Origin: Candidatus Kosakonia sp. 282A-S69
GTDB lineage: Bacteria > Pseudomonadota > Gammaproteobacteria > Enterobacterales > Enterobacteriaceae
Direction: 5' to 3'
DNA: 64,000 nucleotides
Assembly (NCBI RefSeq): GCF_029433855.1
Contig: NZ_JAROAU010000003.1
Span: 864,729-928,728 of the forward strand
Positions 42,029-51,810 of this stretch are shown one piece after another (within the stretch, counting starts at the first letter, position 1; each line of letters starts with the position of its first letter). The notes under the pieces are model-generated. The model did not search any database and was not told the DNA's origin. It was given only the letters and a program-made list of their open reading frames with translations. A program made the position numbers and the translations under genes.

Positions 42029-43486
42029 ATGACAATAACTCCACAACACCTGATTGCGCTGCTGCCGCTGCTAATCGTCGGATTGACGGTGGTGGTTGTG
42101 ATGCTCTCCATTGCGTGGCGACGCAACCATTTCTTTAATGCCACGCTGTCAGTCGTTGGTCTGAACGTTGCACTGCTCTCGCTGTGGTTCGTTGGCCACG
42201 CCGGGGCAATGGATGTAACGCCGCTGATGCGCGTCGACGGCTACGCCATGCTCTACACCGGGCTGGTGCTGCTGGCGAGCCTCGCCACCTGCACCTTCGC
42301 CTATCCGTGGCTGGAAGGCTATAGCGACAATAAGGAAGAGTTCTACCTGCTGGTGCTGATTGCCGCGCTGGGTGGGATTCTGCTGGCGAACGCCAATCAT
42401 ATGGCGTCGCTGTTCCTCGGTATTGAGCTGATCTCTCTGCCGCTGTTCGGGCTGGTGGGCTACGCCTTCCGCCAGAAACGCTCGCTGGAAGCCAGCATCA
42501 AGTACACCATTCTGTCGGCAGCGGCCTCCTCATTCCTGCTGTTCGGGATTGCGCTGGTCTATGCCCAGAGCGGCGATCTGTCGTTTGTCGCGATTGGTAA
42601 ACACCTCGGTGAAGGCGTGCTGCATGAGCCGCTGCTGCTGGCGGGCCTTGGTCTGATGATTGTTGGCCTCGGCTTTAAACTGTCGCTGGTGCCATTCCAT
42701 CTCTGGACGCCGGACGTTTACCAGGGCGCGCCTGCGCCGGTCTCCACCTTCCTGGCGACCGCCAGCAAAATCGCCATCTTTGGTGTGCTGATGCGTCTGT
42801 TCCTCTATGCGCCGGTGGGTAACAGCGAAGCCGTACGCGTGGTGCTGGGCGTTATCGCCTTTGTCTCCATCATTTTCGGTAACCTGATGGCGCTGAGCCA
42901 GACCAACATTAAACGTCTGCTCGGTTACTCCTCTATCGCTCACCTCGGGTATCTGATGGTGGCGCTGATTGCCCTGCACGGCGGCCAGATGTCGATGGAG
43001 AGTGTTGGTGTTTACCTGGCGGGCTATCTCTTCAGTAGCCTGGGTGCCTTTGGCGTGGTAAGCCTGATGTCCAGCCCCTATCGCGGTCCGGACGCCGAGT
43101 CGCTCTACTCCTATCGCGGCCTCTTCTGGCACCGTCCGATCCTGTCGGCGGTCATGACGGTGATGATGCTGTCGCTGGCAGGTATCCCGATGACGCTGGG
43201 CTTTATCGGTAAGTTCTACATTCTGGCTGTCGGTGTGCAGGCGAACCTGTGGTGGCTGACTGCCGCTGTGGTCGTGGGTTCCGCAATTGGTCTCTACTAC
43301 TACCTGCGTGTGGCGGTGAGCCTCTATCTCAACGCGCCGCAGCAGCTGAACCGCGATGCCCCATCCAACTGGGCCTACAGCGCGGGCGGTATTGTGGTAC
43401 TGATCTCCGCTCTGCTGGTGCTGGTGCTCGGTATCTATCCGCAGCCGCTGATCAGCATCGTTCAGCTGGCGCTGCCGATGATGTAA
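42029..43486 (+). CDS. nuoN: NADH-quinone oxidoreductase subunit N
   Basis: The 485-residue antiporter-like subunit is the last gene of the operon, six bases after nuo[21 protein letters not shown] and [27 protein letters not shown] are the conserved helix motifs. A strong terminator follows. Confidence 0.98.
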   Translation: MTITPQHLIALLPLLIVGLTVVVVMLSIAWRRNHFFNATLSVVGLNVALLSLWFVGHAGAMDVTPLMRVDGYAMLYTGLVLLASLATCTFAYPWLEGYSDNKEEFYLLVLIAALGGILLANANHMASLFLGIELISLPLFGLVGYAFRQKRSLEASIKYTILSAAASSFLLFGIALVYAQSGDLSFVAIGKHLGEGVLHEPLLLAGLGLMIVGLGFKLSLVPFHLWTPDVYQGAPAPVSTFLATASKIAIFGVLMRLFLYAPVGNSEAVRVVLGVIAFVSIIFGNLMALSQTNIKRLLGYSSIAHLGYLMVALIALHGGQMSMESVGVYLAGYLFSSLGAFGVVSLMSSPYRGPDAESLYSYRGLFWHRPILSAVMTVMMLSLAGIPMTLGFIGKFYILAVGVQANLWWLTAAVVVGSAIGLYYYLRVAVSLYLNAPQQLNRDAPSNWAYSAGGIVVLISALLVLVLGIYPQPLISIVQLALPMM

Positions 43487-43504
43487 TCGCGCTTCGCGCA
43501 GACG

Positions 43505-43540
43505 AAAAAACCGCCGGGTTTGTAGCCTGGCGGTTTTTTT
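43505..43540 (+). terminator. Terminator of the nuo operon
   Basis: AAAAAACCGCC and GGCGGTTTTTTTT flank a short GC-containing loop, 19 bases after nuoN. T-runs on both strands make it bidirectional. Confidence 0.88.
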
Positions 43541-43544
43541 TGCG

Positions 43545-43681
43545 CATAAAAAACCCCAGCGGGGAGGCTGGGGTTTTAACGGTATAGCGCAACCTGGTGA
43601 GGGATGCGCCACGCCGTTTCTTACTTTTCCGGCCCGTCAGGGGGGAAGAGCGTATGCAATACTCAACGCGTTGAAGCTTCC
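43545..43681 (-). ncRNA. Candidate antisense RNA (OhsC-like) of the ShoB-like toxin
   Basis: No protein is supported here. Read on the minus strand, TTGCGC and TATATC, 16 bases apart, suggest a promoter with a start near 43681. About 135 nt later, GC-rich arms at 43567-43576 and 43551-43560 form a perfect 10-bp stem followed by TTTTTT, a proper terminator for a leftward RNA and unrelated to nuoN. Near its 5' end the RNA would contain GUUGAGUAUUGC and UACGC, complementary to the ShoB-like leader at 43906-43923, with further pairing through CUUCC. Promoter and exact ends are inferred; terminator and complementarity are seen in the sequence. Confidence 0.6.
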
Positions 43682-43923
43682 GATATAAGTTGATTTATTT
43701 CAAGCGCAAACAGGCGGGCTATTTCATCTTTAAGAAAAACGCTTGAAAACAGGTCGTTTTTCCTGACATTTTTTAATTATGTTTCAGTTGCTTAGCCGAA
43801 GTGTAAAATCACATTCGTTGGGGTTGCTGCACCTTATTTCCGGGCCGGGTAAAGGATTTCCCCCGCTGTAACACGTGGTGGTGGCAGGGTTCAGGCCTGG
43901 AAGGGGCGTAGGCAATACTCAAC
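43650..43923 (+). repeat. Direct repeat pair giving trans-complementary RNAs
   Basis: GCGTATGCAATACTCAAC at 43650-43667 and GCGTAGGCAATACTCAAC at 43906-43923 differ at one base of 18, and both are preceded by GGAAG-rich sequence. The first copy would be transcribed on the minus strand, the second on the plus strand, so the products can pair over about 23 bases with one mismatch and one bulge. Confidence 0.85.
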
Positions 43924-43994
43924 ATCTGCTCGCCCTGATTTGGGGGAGTTTGAGAGCCAGTCCGGGCGGCTCCTTCCTCTGTTGAGGAAAACGG
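43804..43994 (+). promoter_or_regulatory. Promoter and structured leader of the ShoB-like gene
   Basis: TAAAAT at 43804-43809 is a good -10; the -35 is weak. A start near 43816 gives a leader of about 180 nt, very long for a 26-codon gene. TTCCTC at 43974-43979 and GAGGAA at 43984-43989 form a perfect 6-bp hairpin with a TGTT loop that contains the Shine-Dalgarno GAGG. GAGCC/GGCTC just upstream can form another stem. Occluded ribosome sites with an upstream antisense target are usual in type I toxin mRNAs. Confidence 0.6.
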
Positions 43995-44075
43995 ATGATG
44001 CATAAGCGTGAATTCGCGAAACGCGTAATCACGATCATCATTGCTGTCTTACAGCTGATCTTGTCGTTCTTGTAA
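43995..44075 (+). CDS. shoB: ShoB-like small hydrophobic toxin (26 aa)
   Basis: The ORF ATG ATG CAT ... TTG TAA encodes 26 residues: a basic, hydrophilic first ten, then one hydrophobic helix with IIIAVLQLIL and a SFL end. E. coli ShoB, as I remember it, is also 26 residues, shares Lys9-Arg10-Val11-Ile12, IIIAVLQLIL and the final FL, about 17 of 26 identical. ShoB is an inner-membrane peptide that depolarises cells when overproduced and is held off by the antisense RNA OhsC. GAGG at 43984-43987 gives a proper ribosome site but is in a hairpin. The gene lies between nuoN and cheV rather than at the E. coli yfhL-acpS locus. It is followed by a hairpin. Confidence 0.82.
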   Translation: MMHKREFAKRVITIIIAVLQLILSFL

Positions 44076-44092
44076 TGACCGGAAACGTACCT

Positions 44093-44128
44093 AAGGCGCT
44101 ACCGTTTGACCAGCGGTAGCGCCTTTAA
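44093..44128. terminator. Terminator after the ShoB-like gene
   Basis: AAGGCGCTACCG and CGGTAGCGCCTT form a perfect 12-bp stem with a nine-base loop, followed by TAAT. It lies 18 bases after the small ORF and 15 bases from the cheV stop, so it may serve both. Confidence 0.7.
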
Positions 44129-44142
44129 TCGTTCTACCAGCG

Positions 44143-45171
44143 TTACTTCGCCAGCAGCGGGGTGGGGGCCATCTGGCGGTGGCTGATCAGCGGGCCGCGA
44201 ATATTGTTCGCTGCGCGATCGAGCACTTCCTGAATCACTGCTGAAAGTTCGTTAATTTCAAACTTCGCAACATAGCCATCAGCCTGCACTTTGCGTACGT
44301 GATCTTCGTTGGCGCTGCCCGAGAGGGAAGAGTGGATCACCACCGGAATATTCTTCAGGCGCGGATCGGTTTTGATCAGGCGGGTCAGGGTGAAGCCATC
44401 CATCTCCGGCATCTCCAGATCGGTCAGAACCATGGAGATCTTATCGCTCACCGGCACACCCTCTTTCTCCGCCTGCTGGGCGATAAGCTGGATCTTCTCC
44501 CACGCATCTTTGCCGGTAATGTGCATCATGCTCGGGATCTCCATGGCGTTCAGGCCTTTTTCCAGCATGGCGCGCGCCACTTTGGAGTCTTCAGCCACAA
44601 TCGCGATAGAACCCGGTTTAAGGTTGAATTTCTTATCCGGCACGTGATCGCCGTGAACGTCATGATCCGCCGGAACGATGTCATAAAGGATCTGTTCAAC
44701 GTCCAGCACCATCGCCAGGTTGTTGGTGTCCTTATCATCATCGAGGCAGGCAATACTGGTGATATAGCGGCCATTGATCGCTTTTTCCGCCGTGTGCACC
44801 TGTTTCCAGTCCAGGCGCGTGATGTTCTCAACGGACTCGACGGCAAAAGCCTGCACGCTACGGGCATACTCAGTGATCAGCAGAATGTTAAGCCCGGTCT
44901 CCGGTTTGCAACCAGCAACCGCGGAGAGATCAATCACCGGGATCACCTGATCGCGGATATTCACCATCCCCATCAACGGCGGCTTCATTCCCGCAGGACG
45001 TGTGAATGTGGGCATCGGCACGATTTCGCGTAGCTTAAACACATTGATGCCAAACAGCTCAGATTTCGTCGCATCTAATGATGTGCCAAGGCGAAACAGC
45101 AACAGCTCAAACCGGTTCGACAGAGTAAGATTCGCCCTGTCATCGATGTCTTTCTGGAAATTATCCATCAT
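44143..45171 (-). CDS. cheV: Chemotaxis coupling/response-regulator protein CheV
   Basis: The 342-residue protein has an N-terminal CheW-like domain (about 18-165, FRLGTSLDATKSELFGINVFKLREIVP and GMVNIRDQVIPVIDLS) and a C-terminal receiver domain (about 188-325) with acidic pocket ED at 194-195, phospho-acceptor Asp251 in VLTDLEMPEMDGF, and a later Lys in DGYVAKF. CheV couples receptors to CheA and adapts by phosphorylation. Salmonella has cheV in this place; E. coli K-12 lacks it. The extra C-terminal residues beyond the receiver are low in complexity. Confidence 0.95.
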   Translation of the reverse strand: MMDNFQKDIDDRANLTLSNRFELLLFRLGTSLDATKSELFGINVFKLREIVPMPTFTRPAGMKPPLMGMVNIRDQVIPVIDLSAVAGCKPETGLNILLITEYARSVQAFAVESVENITRLDWKQVHTAEKAINGRYITSIACLDDDKDTNNLAMVLDVEQILYDIVPADHDVHGDHVPDKKFNLKPGSIAIVAEDSKVARAMLEKGLNAMEIPSMMHITGKDAWEKIQLIAQQAEKEGVPVSDKISMVLTDLEMPEMDGFTLTRLIKTDPRLKNIPVVIHSSLSGSANEDHVRKVQADGYVAKFEINELSAVIQEVLDRAANNIRGPLISHRQMAPTPLLAK

Positions 45172-45246
45172 GCCCTCAAAGAAGAAATGCCTGCGTATAA
45201 CTTATTATCGGCATGATGGCGAAAAAATAGAGTGCTTAAATTAAAA

Positions 45247-46164
45247 TCAAATGCGAACTACGTCAAAATCTGCTGCTAACGTCGTCTGCGGGAAGATTTC
45301 ACGACACTCTTTCAGCAGTGCCTGGCTACCTTCAGCGTCATAACGCGAACTGATATGCGTAATGACCAGCCGGGCTGCGCCCGCTTGCTGAGCCAGCTGC
45401 GCAGCCTGCCGTGCTGAGCTGTGCCCGCGGCTGTTCGCCTTCTCCTCCATGGCGTTTTCAAGTGTCGCCTCATGCACCACAACATCGACATTTTTCGCCA
45501 GCTCCAGCGCGGGGGGGCAGGGAGAGGTATCGCCAAAGATCGCGACCCGTTTGCCCGGCTCGGCCGGTGCCAGGTAATCTGCGCCATCAATAACGCGCCC
45601 ATCATCCAGCGTCACCGTGCCACCCGCCTTTAATGTCTGGAACAGCGGCCCGGCGGGAACGCCCGCGGCGACAAGCGCAGCGGCATTGAGCGCGCCGGGT
45701 TTATCGTGCTCCTCCACGCGATAGCCGTAGCACTCCAGCGGATGCGTCAGCGGAAAGGCCGTCACTTTGCGCAGCCCATCATCCACCACCAGCCCCGGCT
45801 TGACCTCTTCAATGGTCAGCGGATAGTCGGTCCATGAGCCGCTCAGGCGCAGCGCGGTCTCAACAAACTCCCTGATGCCATGCGGGCCGTAAATCTGCAG
45901 CGGCTGCGTATTGCCCGCCATTGACCGGCTGCAGAGCAGGCCCGGCAGGCCAAAAATATGATCGCCATGCAGATGGGTGATGAAAATTTTGTCCAGCTTG
46001 CCCGGGTTAAACGCGGTGTGCAGCAGTTGATGCTGTGTACCTTCACCACAGTCGAAAAGCCACAGCCCGGCGCTCGTCGGGTGCTGCAGATTGAGCAGGA
46101 TGGCGGTAACGTTACGCGCCCGCGTCGGGACGCCTGCTGAAGTACCTAAGAAGATCAGTTCCAC
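45247..46164 (-). CDS. rbn: Ribonuclease BN (RNase Z homologue, ElaC)
   Basis: The 305-residue metallo-beta-lactamase-fold RNase matches E. coli Rbn in length. It processes tRNA 3' ends and cleaves some mRNAs. The zinc motif THLHGDH is at residues 63-69, and the phosphodiesterase family HST-like [11 protein letters not shown] and VITHISSRY motifs are present. It is divergent from elaA. Confidence 0.97.
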   Translation of the reverse strand: MELIFLGTSAGVPTRARNVTAILLNLQHPTSAGLWLFDCGEGTQHQLLHTAFNPGKLDKIFITHLHGDHIFGLPGLLCSRSMAGNTQPLQIYGPHGIREFVETALRLSGSWTDYPLTIEEVKPGLVVDDGLRKVTAFPLTHPLECYGYRVEEHDKPGALNAAALVAAGVPAGPLFQTLKAGGTVTLDDGRVIDGADYLAPAEPGKRVAIFGDTSPCPPALELAKNVDVVVHEATLENAMEEKANSRGHSSARQAAQLAQQAGAARLVITHISSRYDAEGSQALLKECREIFPQTTLAADFDVVRI

Positions 46165-46226
46165 ATGCTTTGCCTGAAAGGAAAAGAATCTAGTATAACC
46201 ACATGAGTCAATTTGAGGAGATAACG

Positions 46227-46688
46227 ATGATCCGCTGGCAAGACCTGCACCACAGTGAACTGACCGTGCCTGTGCTTTATGCGCTGTTGAAGCTGCGCTG
46301 CGAAGTGTTCGTGGTCGAACAGACCTGCCCCTACCTCGATATTGATGGCGACGATCTGGTGGGGGAGAACCGCCATCTGCTCGGCTGGCAGGGGGATGAG
46401 CTTGTAGCGTATGCGAGGATTCTGAAAAGTAACGATGATTTCTCGCCGGTTGCTATCGGCAGGGTGATTGTCTGCGCCAGCGTACGCGGGGAAAAAGTGG
46501 GCCATCAACTGATGTCACGCGCGGTGGCCTCCTGCCAGCAACACTGGCCGCAGCACGCCCTCTACCTGAGTGCGCAGGCGCATCTGCAACCTTTTTATCA
46601 GCAGTTCGGTTTCCAGCCTGTCACCGATATCTATGACGAAGATGGCATTCCTCATATTGGTATGGCGCGCGAGGTCGGCCAGGCGTAA
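46227..46688 (+). CDS. elaA: GNAT family acetyltransferase ElaA
   Basis: The 153-residue protein equals E. coli ElaA. ATG 46227 has GAGGAG upstream and gives [32 protein letters not shown]; the upstream in-frame ATG overlaps the rbn promoter side and is not conserved. The acetyl-CoA loop is [19 protein letters not shown]. The substrate is unknown. Confidence 0.96.
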   Translation: MIRWQDLHHSELTVPVLYALLKLRCEVFVVEQTCPYLDIDGDDLVGENRHLLGWQGDELVAYARILKSNDDFSPVAIGRVIVCASVRGEKVGHQLMSRAVASCQQHWPQHALYLSAQAHLQPFYQQFGFQPVTDIYDEDGIPHIGMAREVGQA

Positions 46689-46741
46689 ACAGCAGCTATT
46701 GTCTATAGTTAGCGTACAGGTGCATAACATGGAGAAAAGAG

Positions 46742-47044
46742 ATGACTAATCAATTCGATTCACACATTGACGACGACCTGACCCTGCTGAGCGAAACGCT
46801 GGAAGAAGTTCTCCGCTCATCGGGCGATCCCGCTGACCAGAAATACATTGAGCTGAAAGCACGTGCCGAGCAGGCTCTGCATGATGTGAAAAACCGCGTC
46901 AGCAGCGCGTCTGATACCTACTACTATCGTGCGAAAAAAGCGGTTTACCGTGCCGATGACTATGTGCACGAAAAACCGTGGCAGGGCGTTGGTGCGGGTG
47001 CCGCTGTAGGTCTGGTGCTCGGTCTGCTGTTGGCCCGTCGCTAA
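46742..47044 (+). CDS. elaB: Tail-anchored membrane protein ElaB (DUF883)
   Basis: The 100-residue protein has a hydrophilic helical body and a C-terminal membrane anchor with glycine motif (GVGAGAAVGLVLGLLLARR). Members (ElaB, YqjD, YgaM) anchor in the inner membrane; YqjD binds ribosomes in stationary phase, and ElaB is RpoS-linked and protects against stress in E. coli. Confidence 0.95.
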   Translation: MTNQFDSHIDDDLTLLSETLEEVLRSSGDPADQKYIELKARAEQALHDVKNRVSSASDTYYYRAKKAVYRADDYVHEKPWQGVGAGAAVGLVLGLLLARR

Positions 47045-47053
47045 ACTTTATAT

Positions 47054-47140
47054 CCCCTCCCTGGAAGGGGGTACTGCTATTCATCGTAGTACCCCGTATA
47101 CTGTGTGGTTTTTAAAACCGTGCCGTTTTTCCGGGAGGGG
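47054..47140 (+). promoter_or_regulatory. menF leader with anti-Shine-Dalgarno pairing
   Basis: CCCCTCCC at 47054-47061 is the exact complement of GGGAGGGG at 47133-47140, the menF ribosome site. CCCCT (47054-47058) can also pair with AGGGG (47066-47070), and GGGGTACT (47068-47075) with AGTACCCC (47088-47095), so the stems compete. TATACT at 47097-47102 is a possible -10 of a menF promoter, which would start downstream of the anti-SD. The pairing would then concern only readthrough RNA from elaB. Confidence 0.45.
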
Positions 47141-47145
47141 TTCGC

Positions 47146-48441
47146 ATGTCTTCTCTGTCCTCTGCGCTTGGCTACCTGCATCAGCGGCTTGCCGACACGC
47201 TTCCTGACGCCCCTGGCTTTACTTTTTTCGATGTTCCCTTCCCACTGAATGATGCATTCGATCCGCTGACATGGCTTACGGCTCAGCCTGTTTTCCCACA
47301 ATTTTACTGGCAGCAGCGCAGCGGTAATGACGAAGCGGCCGCACTTGGCGCGTTACGCGCATTCACTTCACTTGCTGAAGCGCAACAGCAGTTGCAGACC
47401 TTGCCCGACGATGTGCGCGTCTGGGGGCTGAATGCCTTTGAGCCGAGCGAGGGCGCGCTCTTTTTACCCCGCCTTGAATGGCGGCGCGAAGGGGGCAAAG
47501 CGATACTGCGCCTCTGTCTCTATAGCGCAACCTCGCTACGTGATGATGCCCGACACGCGGCCGATTTTCTGACCGCGCTGTCCCCTGCCGCCCCGCTGAC
47601 AATAACGCCACCACGCTGTGTTGAGCAGCAGCACTTTCCGACGCGTAAGGGGTGGGAAGTGCTGATAACCCAGGCAATTGAGACGCTCCAGCGCGGCGAG
47701 CTGGAAAAAGTCGTGCTCGCCCGCGCCACCGACTACCGCTTCGACGCGTCGGTCAATGCCGGTGCGCTGATGGCTGCCAGCCGTCGCCTTAACCTTCACT
47801 GCTTCCACTTTCTCTATCGCTTTGACGCCCGGACCGCCTTTCTCGGATCGACCCCCGAACGGCTGTGGCGGCGACGCGGCGTGGCGCTGCGCACCGAAGC
47901 GCTGGCCGGGACGGTGGCAAACCATGATGACGACGCGCAGGCGCAGCAGCGGGCGGCATGGTTGATGAGTGACGATAAAAACCAGCGTGAAAATATGCTG
48001 GTGGTAGAGGATATCTGCCAACGGTTGCAGCAGCAGACCGGGGCGCTGGATGTGCTGCCACCGCAGGTGGTGCGGCTGCGTAAAGTGCAGCATTTACGCC
48101 GCTGTATCTGGAGCGACCTGCGGGTGGCGGATGACGCGCTCTGTTTAGACCTGCTTCAGCCTACAGCGGCAGTGGCGGGTTTACCGCGCCCTGAAGCCCG
48201 GCGTTTTATCGCGCGTCACGAACCGTTTGCCCGCGAGTGGTATGCCGGGTCGGCAGGTTATCTGTCGCGTAAGCAGAGTGAGTTTTGCGTGGCGCTGCGC
48301 TCGGCGAAGGTGAGCGGCGAGACGGTGCGCCTCTATGCCGGGGCGGGCATTGTGCCCGGTTCAGACGCTGAACAGGAGTGGCAGGAGATCGATAATAAGG
48401 CCGCCGGGCTGCGATCATTGTTGCTACAGACGCACCCATAG
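47146..48441 (+). CDS. menF: Isochorismate synthase MenF
   Basis: The 431-residue enzyme isomerises chorismate to isochorismate, the entry step to menaquinone. The chorismate-binding core holds [38 protein letters not shown] and [18 protein letters not shown]. The length equals E. coli MenF. First of six men genes; menD follows after 71 bases, the only real gap in the operon. Confidence 0.98.
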   Translation: MSSLSSALGYLHQRLADTLPDAPGFTFFDVPFPLNDAFDPLTWLTAQPVFPQFYWQQRSGNDEAAALGALRAFTSLAEAQQQLQTLPDDVRVWGLNAFEPSEGALFLPRLEWRREGGKAILRLCLYSATSLRDDARHAADFLTALSPAAPLTITPPRCVEQQHFPTRKGWEVLITQAIETLQRGELEKVVLARATDYRFDASVNAGALMAASRRLNLHCFHFLYRFDARTAFLGSTPERLWRRRGVALRTEALAGTVANHDDDAQAQQRAAWLMSDDKNQRENMLVVEDICQRLQQQTGALDVLPPQVVRLRKVQHLRRCIWSDLRVADDALCLDLLQPTAAVAGLPRPEARRFIARHEPFAREWYAGSAGYLSRKQSEFCVALRSAKVSGETVRLYAGAGIVPGSDAEQEWQEIDNKAAGLRSLLLQTHP

Positions 48442-48512
48442 ACGACCTATATCAAAAACTCATCATTTCAGAAAAATTATACTTAGTCCCAATATTGATA
48501 CCGGACAAATTC

Positions 48513-50183
48513 ATGTCGATAAGCTCATTCAACCGACGCTGGGCTGAGGTGATTCTGGAAGCCCTGACGCGCCACGGTGTACGACATATCTGCATCGCGC
48601 CAGGCTCGCGTTCGACGCCGCTAACGCTCGCTGCCGCTGAAAACCGCACATTTATTCATCACACACATTTTGATGAGCGCGGGCTGGGGCATCTTGCGCT
48701 CGGGCTGGCGAAAGCGAGCCGTGAACCGGTGGCGGTGATCGTCACCTCCGGTACCGCCGTGGCGAACCTCTACCCGGCGCTGATTGAAGCAGGGCTGACC
48801 GGCGAAAAACTGGTGCTGTTGACGGCGGATCGCCCGCCGGAGCTGATTGATTGCGGTGCAAACCAGGCGATTCGGCAGACGGGCATCTTTGCTTCCCATC
48901 CGACACAGGCCATCGCCTTACCGCGCCCGTCACAGGATATCCCGGCGCGCTGGCTGGTCTCGACGATTGATAACCTGCTGGGCACATTGCAGGGCGGGGC
49001 GGTGCATATTAACTGCCCGTTCGCCGAACCGCTGTATGGCGAAATGGATGAGACCGGGCTTGGCTGGCAGCAGGCATTGGGCGACTGGTGGCAGGATGGG
49101 AAACCCTGGTTACAGGCACCTGCGGCGTGCGGTATTGATATCCAGCGGGACTGGTTCTCCTGGCGGCAGAAACGCGGCGTCGTCATTGCCGGGCGTATGA
49201 GCGCCGCTGAAGGGCGCAAGCTGGCAGAGTGGGCGAAAACCCTCGGCTGGCCGCTGATTGGCGATGTGTTATCTCAAACCGGTCAGCCGCTGCCCTGCGC
49301 CGATCTCTGGCTCGGTAATAGCCAGGCGGTCGAGGCGCTCAGCGAGGCGCAAATTGTGCTGCAATTTGGCAGCAGCCTGACCGGAAAACGTCTGTTACAG
49401 TGGCAGGCGACCTGCGCGCCGCAAGAGTACTGGCTGATTGATAACCTTCCCGGCAGGCTCGATCCGGCGCATCATCGTGGCCGTCGTTTGGTGGCTGAGG
49501 TGGAGGGCTGGCTGGCGCTGCATCCGGCTGAATCCCGCGCGCCGTGGTGCGAAAAGCTTGTCTCGCTCTCAGCGCTTGCATGGCAGCGCGTTCAACGACA
49601 GCGTGAGGATTTCGGCGAAGCGCAGCTGGCACACCGCATTACCGACTACCTCCCTCCCCAGGGGCAGCTTTTTCTCGGCAACAGCCTGGTGGTCCGGCTG
49701 GTGGACGCGCTGGCGCAGCTGCCGGCAGGGTATCCGGTCTACAGCAACCGTGGCGCGAGCGGCATTGATGGCCTGCTCTCCACGGCGGCCGGCGTACAGC
49801 GGGCCACCGCGCGCCCGACGCTGGCCATCGTCGGCGATCTCTCCGCGCTCTACGATCTCAACGCCCTCGCACTTCTGCGCCAGGCCTCGGCGCCCTTTGT
49901 CCTGCTGGTAGTCAATAACAATGGCGGGCAGATCTTCTCTCTGTTACCCACGCCGCCCGCCGAGCGTGAGCGCTTCTATCTGATGCCGCAAAATGTCCAT
50001 TTCGGGCACGCCGCCGCGATGTTTGAGCTTCCCTATCACCGCCCGGAGAGCTGGGGGCAACTGGAGCAGGCGCTGAGCGAAGCCTGGCTGAAGCCGGGGG
50101 CGACGGTCATTGAAGTGGTGGTAAACGAGACCGACGGCGCGCAAACCCTGCAAACGCTTTTAGCGCAGGTCAGCCAGTTATGA
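48513..50183 (+). CDS. menD: SEPHCHC synthase MenD
   Basis: The 556-residue thiamine-diphosphate enzyme adds succinic semialdehyde (from 2-oxoglutarate) to isochorismate. N-terminal [17 protein letters not shown] and [13 protein letters not shown] are conserved; the ThDP/Mg2+ motif is [17 protein letters not shown] near residue 440. ATG 48513 ([22 protein letters not shown]) matches E. coli; the in-frame codon six residues upstream does not. Confidence 0.98.
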   Translation: MSISSFNRRWAEVILEALTRHGVRHICIAPGSRSTPLTLAAAENRTFIHHTHFDERGLGHLALGLAKASREPVAVIVTSGTAVANLYPALIEAGLTGEKLVLLTADRPPELIDCGANQAIRQTGIFASHPTQAIALPRPSQDIPARWLVSTIDNLLGTLQGGAVHINCPFAEPLYGEMDETGLGWQQALGDWWQDGKPWLQAPAACGIDIQRDWFSWRQKRGVVIAGRMSAAEGRKLAEWAKTLGWPLIGDVLSQTGQPLPCADLWLGNSQAVEALSEAQIVLQFGSSLTGKRLLQWQATCAPQEYWLIDNLPGRLDPAHHRGRRLVAEVEGWLALHPAESRAPWCEKLVSLSALAWQRVQRQREDFGEAQLAHRITDYLPPQGQLFLGNSLVVRLVDALAQLPAGYPVYSNRGASGIDGLLSTAAGVQRATARPTLAIVGDLSALYDLNALALLRQASAPFVLLVVNNNGGQIFSLLPTPPAERERFYLMPQNVHFGHAAAMFELPYHRPESWGQLEQALSEAWLKPGATVIEVVVNETDGAQTLQTLLAQVSQL

Positions 50184-50956
50184 GCCTGCATGCAGAGCTC
50201 CATTCCGGTCGGCAGCCGCTGCCGTGGCTGCTCTTTCTGCACGGTTTTGCCGGTGATAGCCGCGAATGGCAGCCAGTCGGCGCAGCGCTTGCGGATTTCC
50301 CGCGACTCTATCTCGATCTGCCGGGTCATGGTGCGTCAGCCACCACCTCCGTCGACGCCTTTCCAGAGATGGATGCGCTGCTGCGAGCGACGCTCAGTCG
50401 TTACAACATACTAAGTTACTGGCTGGTGGGGTACTCCCTCGGCGGCCGCATTGCGATGTTCCACGCTTGCCAGCAGCCGACGGGGCTGCAGGGCATCATT
50501 ATCGAAGGCGGTCACCCGGGCCTTACCGATGAGCTTGCCCGTAGCGCGCGGCGGGAGGCTGATGAAGCATGGTGTCAGCGCCTGCGTCACCAGCCGCTAA
50601 GCGAAGTTTTCGACGCCTGGTATCGCCAGCCGGTCTTTGCTGCGCTGACGGAGAAGGAGCGTGCGGCGCTGGTTGCGCTGCGCAGCCACAACGATGGCAA
50701 CGCTCTGGCGCATATGCTGTCGGCGACGTCGCTCGGCTGCCAGCCCGATCTGCGCGCTGCGCTGCGTGATGCCCCTTTTCCCGTTCACTATCTGTTTGGC
50801 GAACATGACCCTAAGTTTCGGGCGCTGGCGAGCGAGGTCGCGCGCCACTTTTATGCCATCCCTGCCGCCGGGCACAACGCGCACCGGGAGAATCCCGCAG
50901 CCGTTGCTGCCCTGCTGGCGCGAATTCTGCCTCTTGAGATTAAGGACCGACCATGA
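50180..50956 (+). CDS. menH: SHCHC synthase MenH
   Basis: The 258-residue alpha/beta-hydrolase-fold enzyme removes pyruvate from SEPHCHC to give SHCHC. Ser86 in VGYSLGGR is the triad nucleophile, in the same position as in E. coli; the acid is in FGEHDPKF and the histidine in [11 protein letters not shown]. It overlaps menD and menB by four bases each. Confidence 0.97.
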   Translation: MSLHAELHSGRQPLPWLLFLHGFAGDSREWQPVGAALADFPRLYLDLPGHGASATTSVDAFPEMDALLRATLSRYNILSYWLVGYSLGGRIAMFHACQQPTGLQGIIIEGGHPGLTDELARSARREADEAWCQRLRHQPLSEVFDAWYRQPVFAALTEKERAALVALRSHNDGNALAHMLSATSLGCQPDLRAALRDAPFPVHYLFGEHDPKFRALASEVARHFYAIPAAGHNAHRENPAAVAALLARILPLEIKDRP

Positions 50957-51810
50957 TCTACCCTGATGAAAATGAACTTTACGCACCGGTTGAGTGGCAC
51001 GACTGCTCCGAAGGCTTCAGCGATATCCGCTATCAAAAATCCGCTGACGGCATCGCCAAAATCACTATCAACCGCCCGGAAGTGCGCAACGCCTTTCGTC
51101 CTGTCACGGTGAAAGAGATGATTCAGGCGCTGGCTGATGCGCGTTATGACGACACTATCGGAGCGATCATCCTGACCGGTGAAGGTGATAAAGCTTTCTG
51201 CGCCGGTGGCGATCAGAAGGTGCGTGGCGATTACGGCGGCTATCAGGATGACTCGGGCGTGCATCACCTTAACGTCCTCGATTTTCAGCGCCAGATCCGC
51301 ACCTGCCCGAAACCGGTAGTGGCGATGGTGGCGGGCTACTCCATCGGAGGCGGTCATGTGCTGCACATGATGTGCGATCTGACCATCGCGGCGGAAAACG
51401 CGATTTTCGGCCAGACCGGGCCAAAAGTCGGCTCCTTTGACGGCGGCTGGGGCGCATCCTACATGGCGCGCATTGTTGGTCAGAAGAGAGCGCGTGAAAT
51501 CTGGTTCCTCTGCCGCCAGTACGATGCGCAGCAGGCGCTGGATATGGGGCTGGTCAACACCGTGGTGCCGTTAGCGGATCTGGAAAAAGAGACCGTGCGC
51601 TGGTGCCGTGAAATGTTGCAGAACAGCCCGATGGCGCTGCGTTGCCTGAAGGCGGCGCTGAACGCAGACTGCGATGGCCAGGCGGGGCTGCAGGAGCTGG
51701 CGGGCAACGCCACCATGCTCTTCTATATGACTGAAGAGGGGCAGGAGGGTCGCAACGCCTTCAACCAGAAGCGCCAGCCTGATTTCAGCAAATTTAAACG
51801 GAACCCGTAA
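50953..51810 (+). CDS. menB: 1,4-dihydroxy-2-naphthoyl-CoA synthase MenB
   Basis: The 285-residue crotonase-fold enzyme closes the second ring of o-succinylbenzoyl-CoA. The oxyanion and bicarbonate/active-site motifs [18 protein letters not shown] and [19 protein letters not shown] are intact. The length equals E. coli MenB. Confidence 0.98.
   Translation: MIYPDENELYAPVEWHDCSEGFSDIRYQKSADGIAKITINRPEVRNAFRPVTVKEMIQALADARYDDTIGAIILTGEGDKAFCAGGDQKVRGDYGGYQDDSGVHHLNVLDFQRQIRTCPKPVVAMVAGYSIGGGHVLHMMCDLTIAAENAIFGQTGPKVGSFDGGWGASYMARIVGQKRAREIWFLCRQYDAQQALDMGLVNTVVPLADLEKETVRWCREMLQNSPMALRCLKAALNADCDGQAGLQELAGNATMLFYMTEEGQEGRNAFNQKRQPDFSKFKRNP

Noticed and set aside
43795-43990. A riboswitch in the long leader before the ShoB-like ORF (the CCCCCGCTGTAACACG part looks cobalamin-like).
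   Set aside because: No conserved B12-box arrangement, and the downstream gene is not a metabolic or transport gene; the type I toxin explanation fits better.
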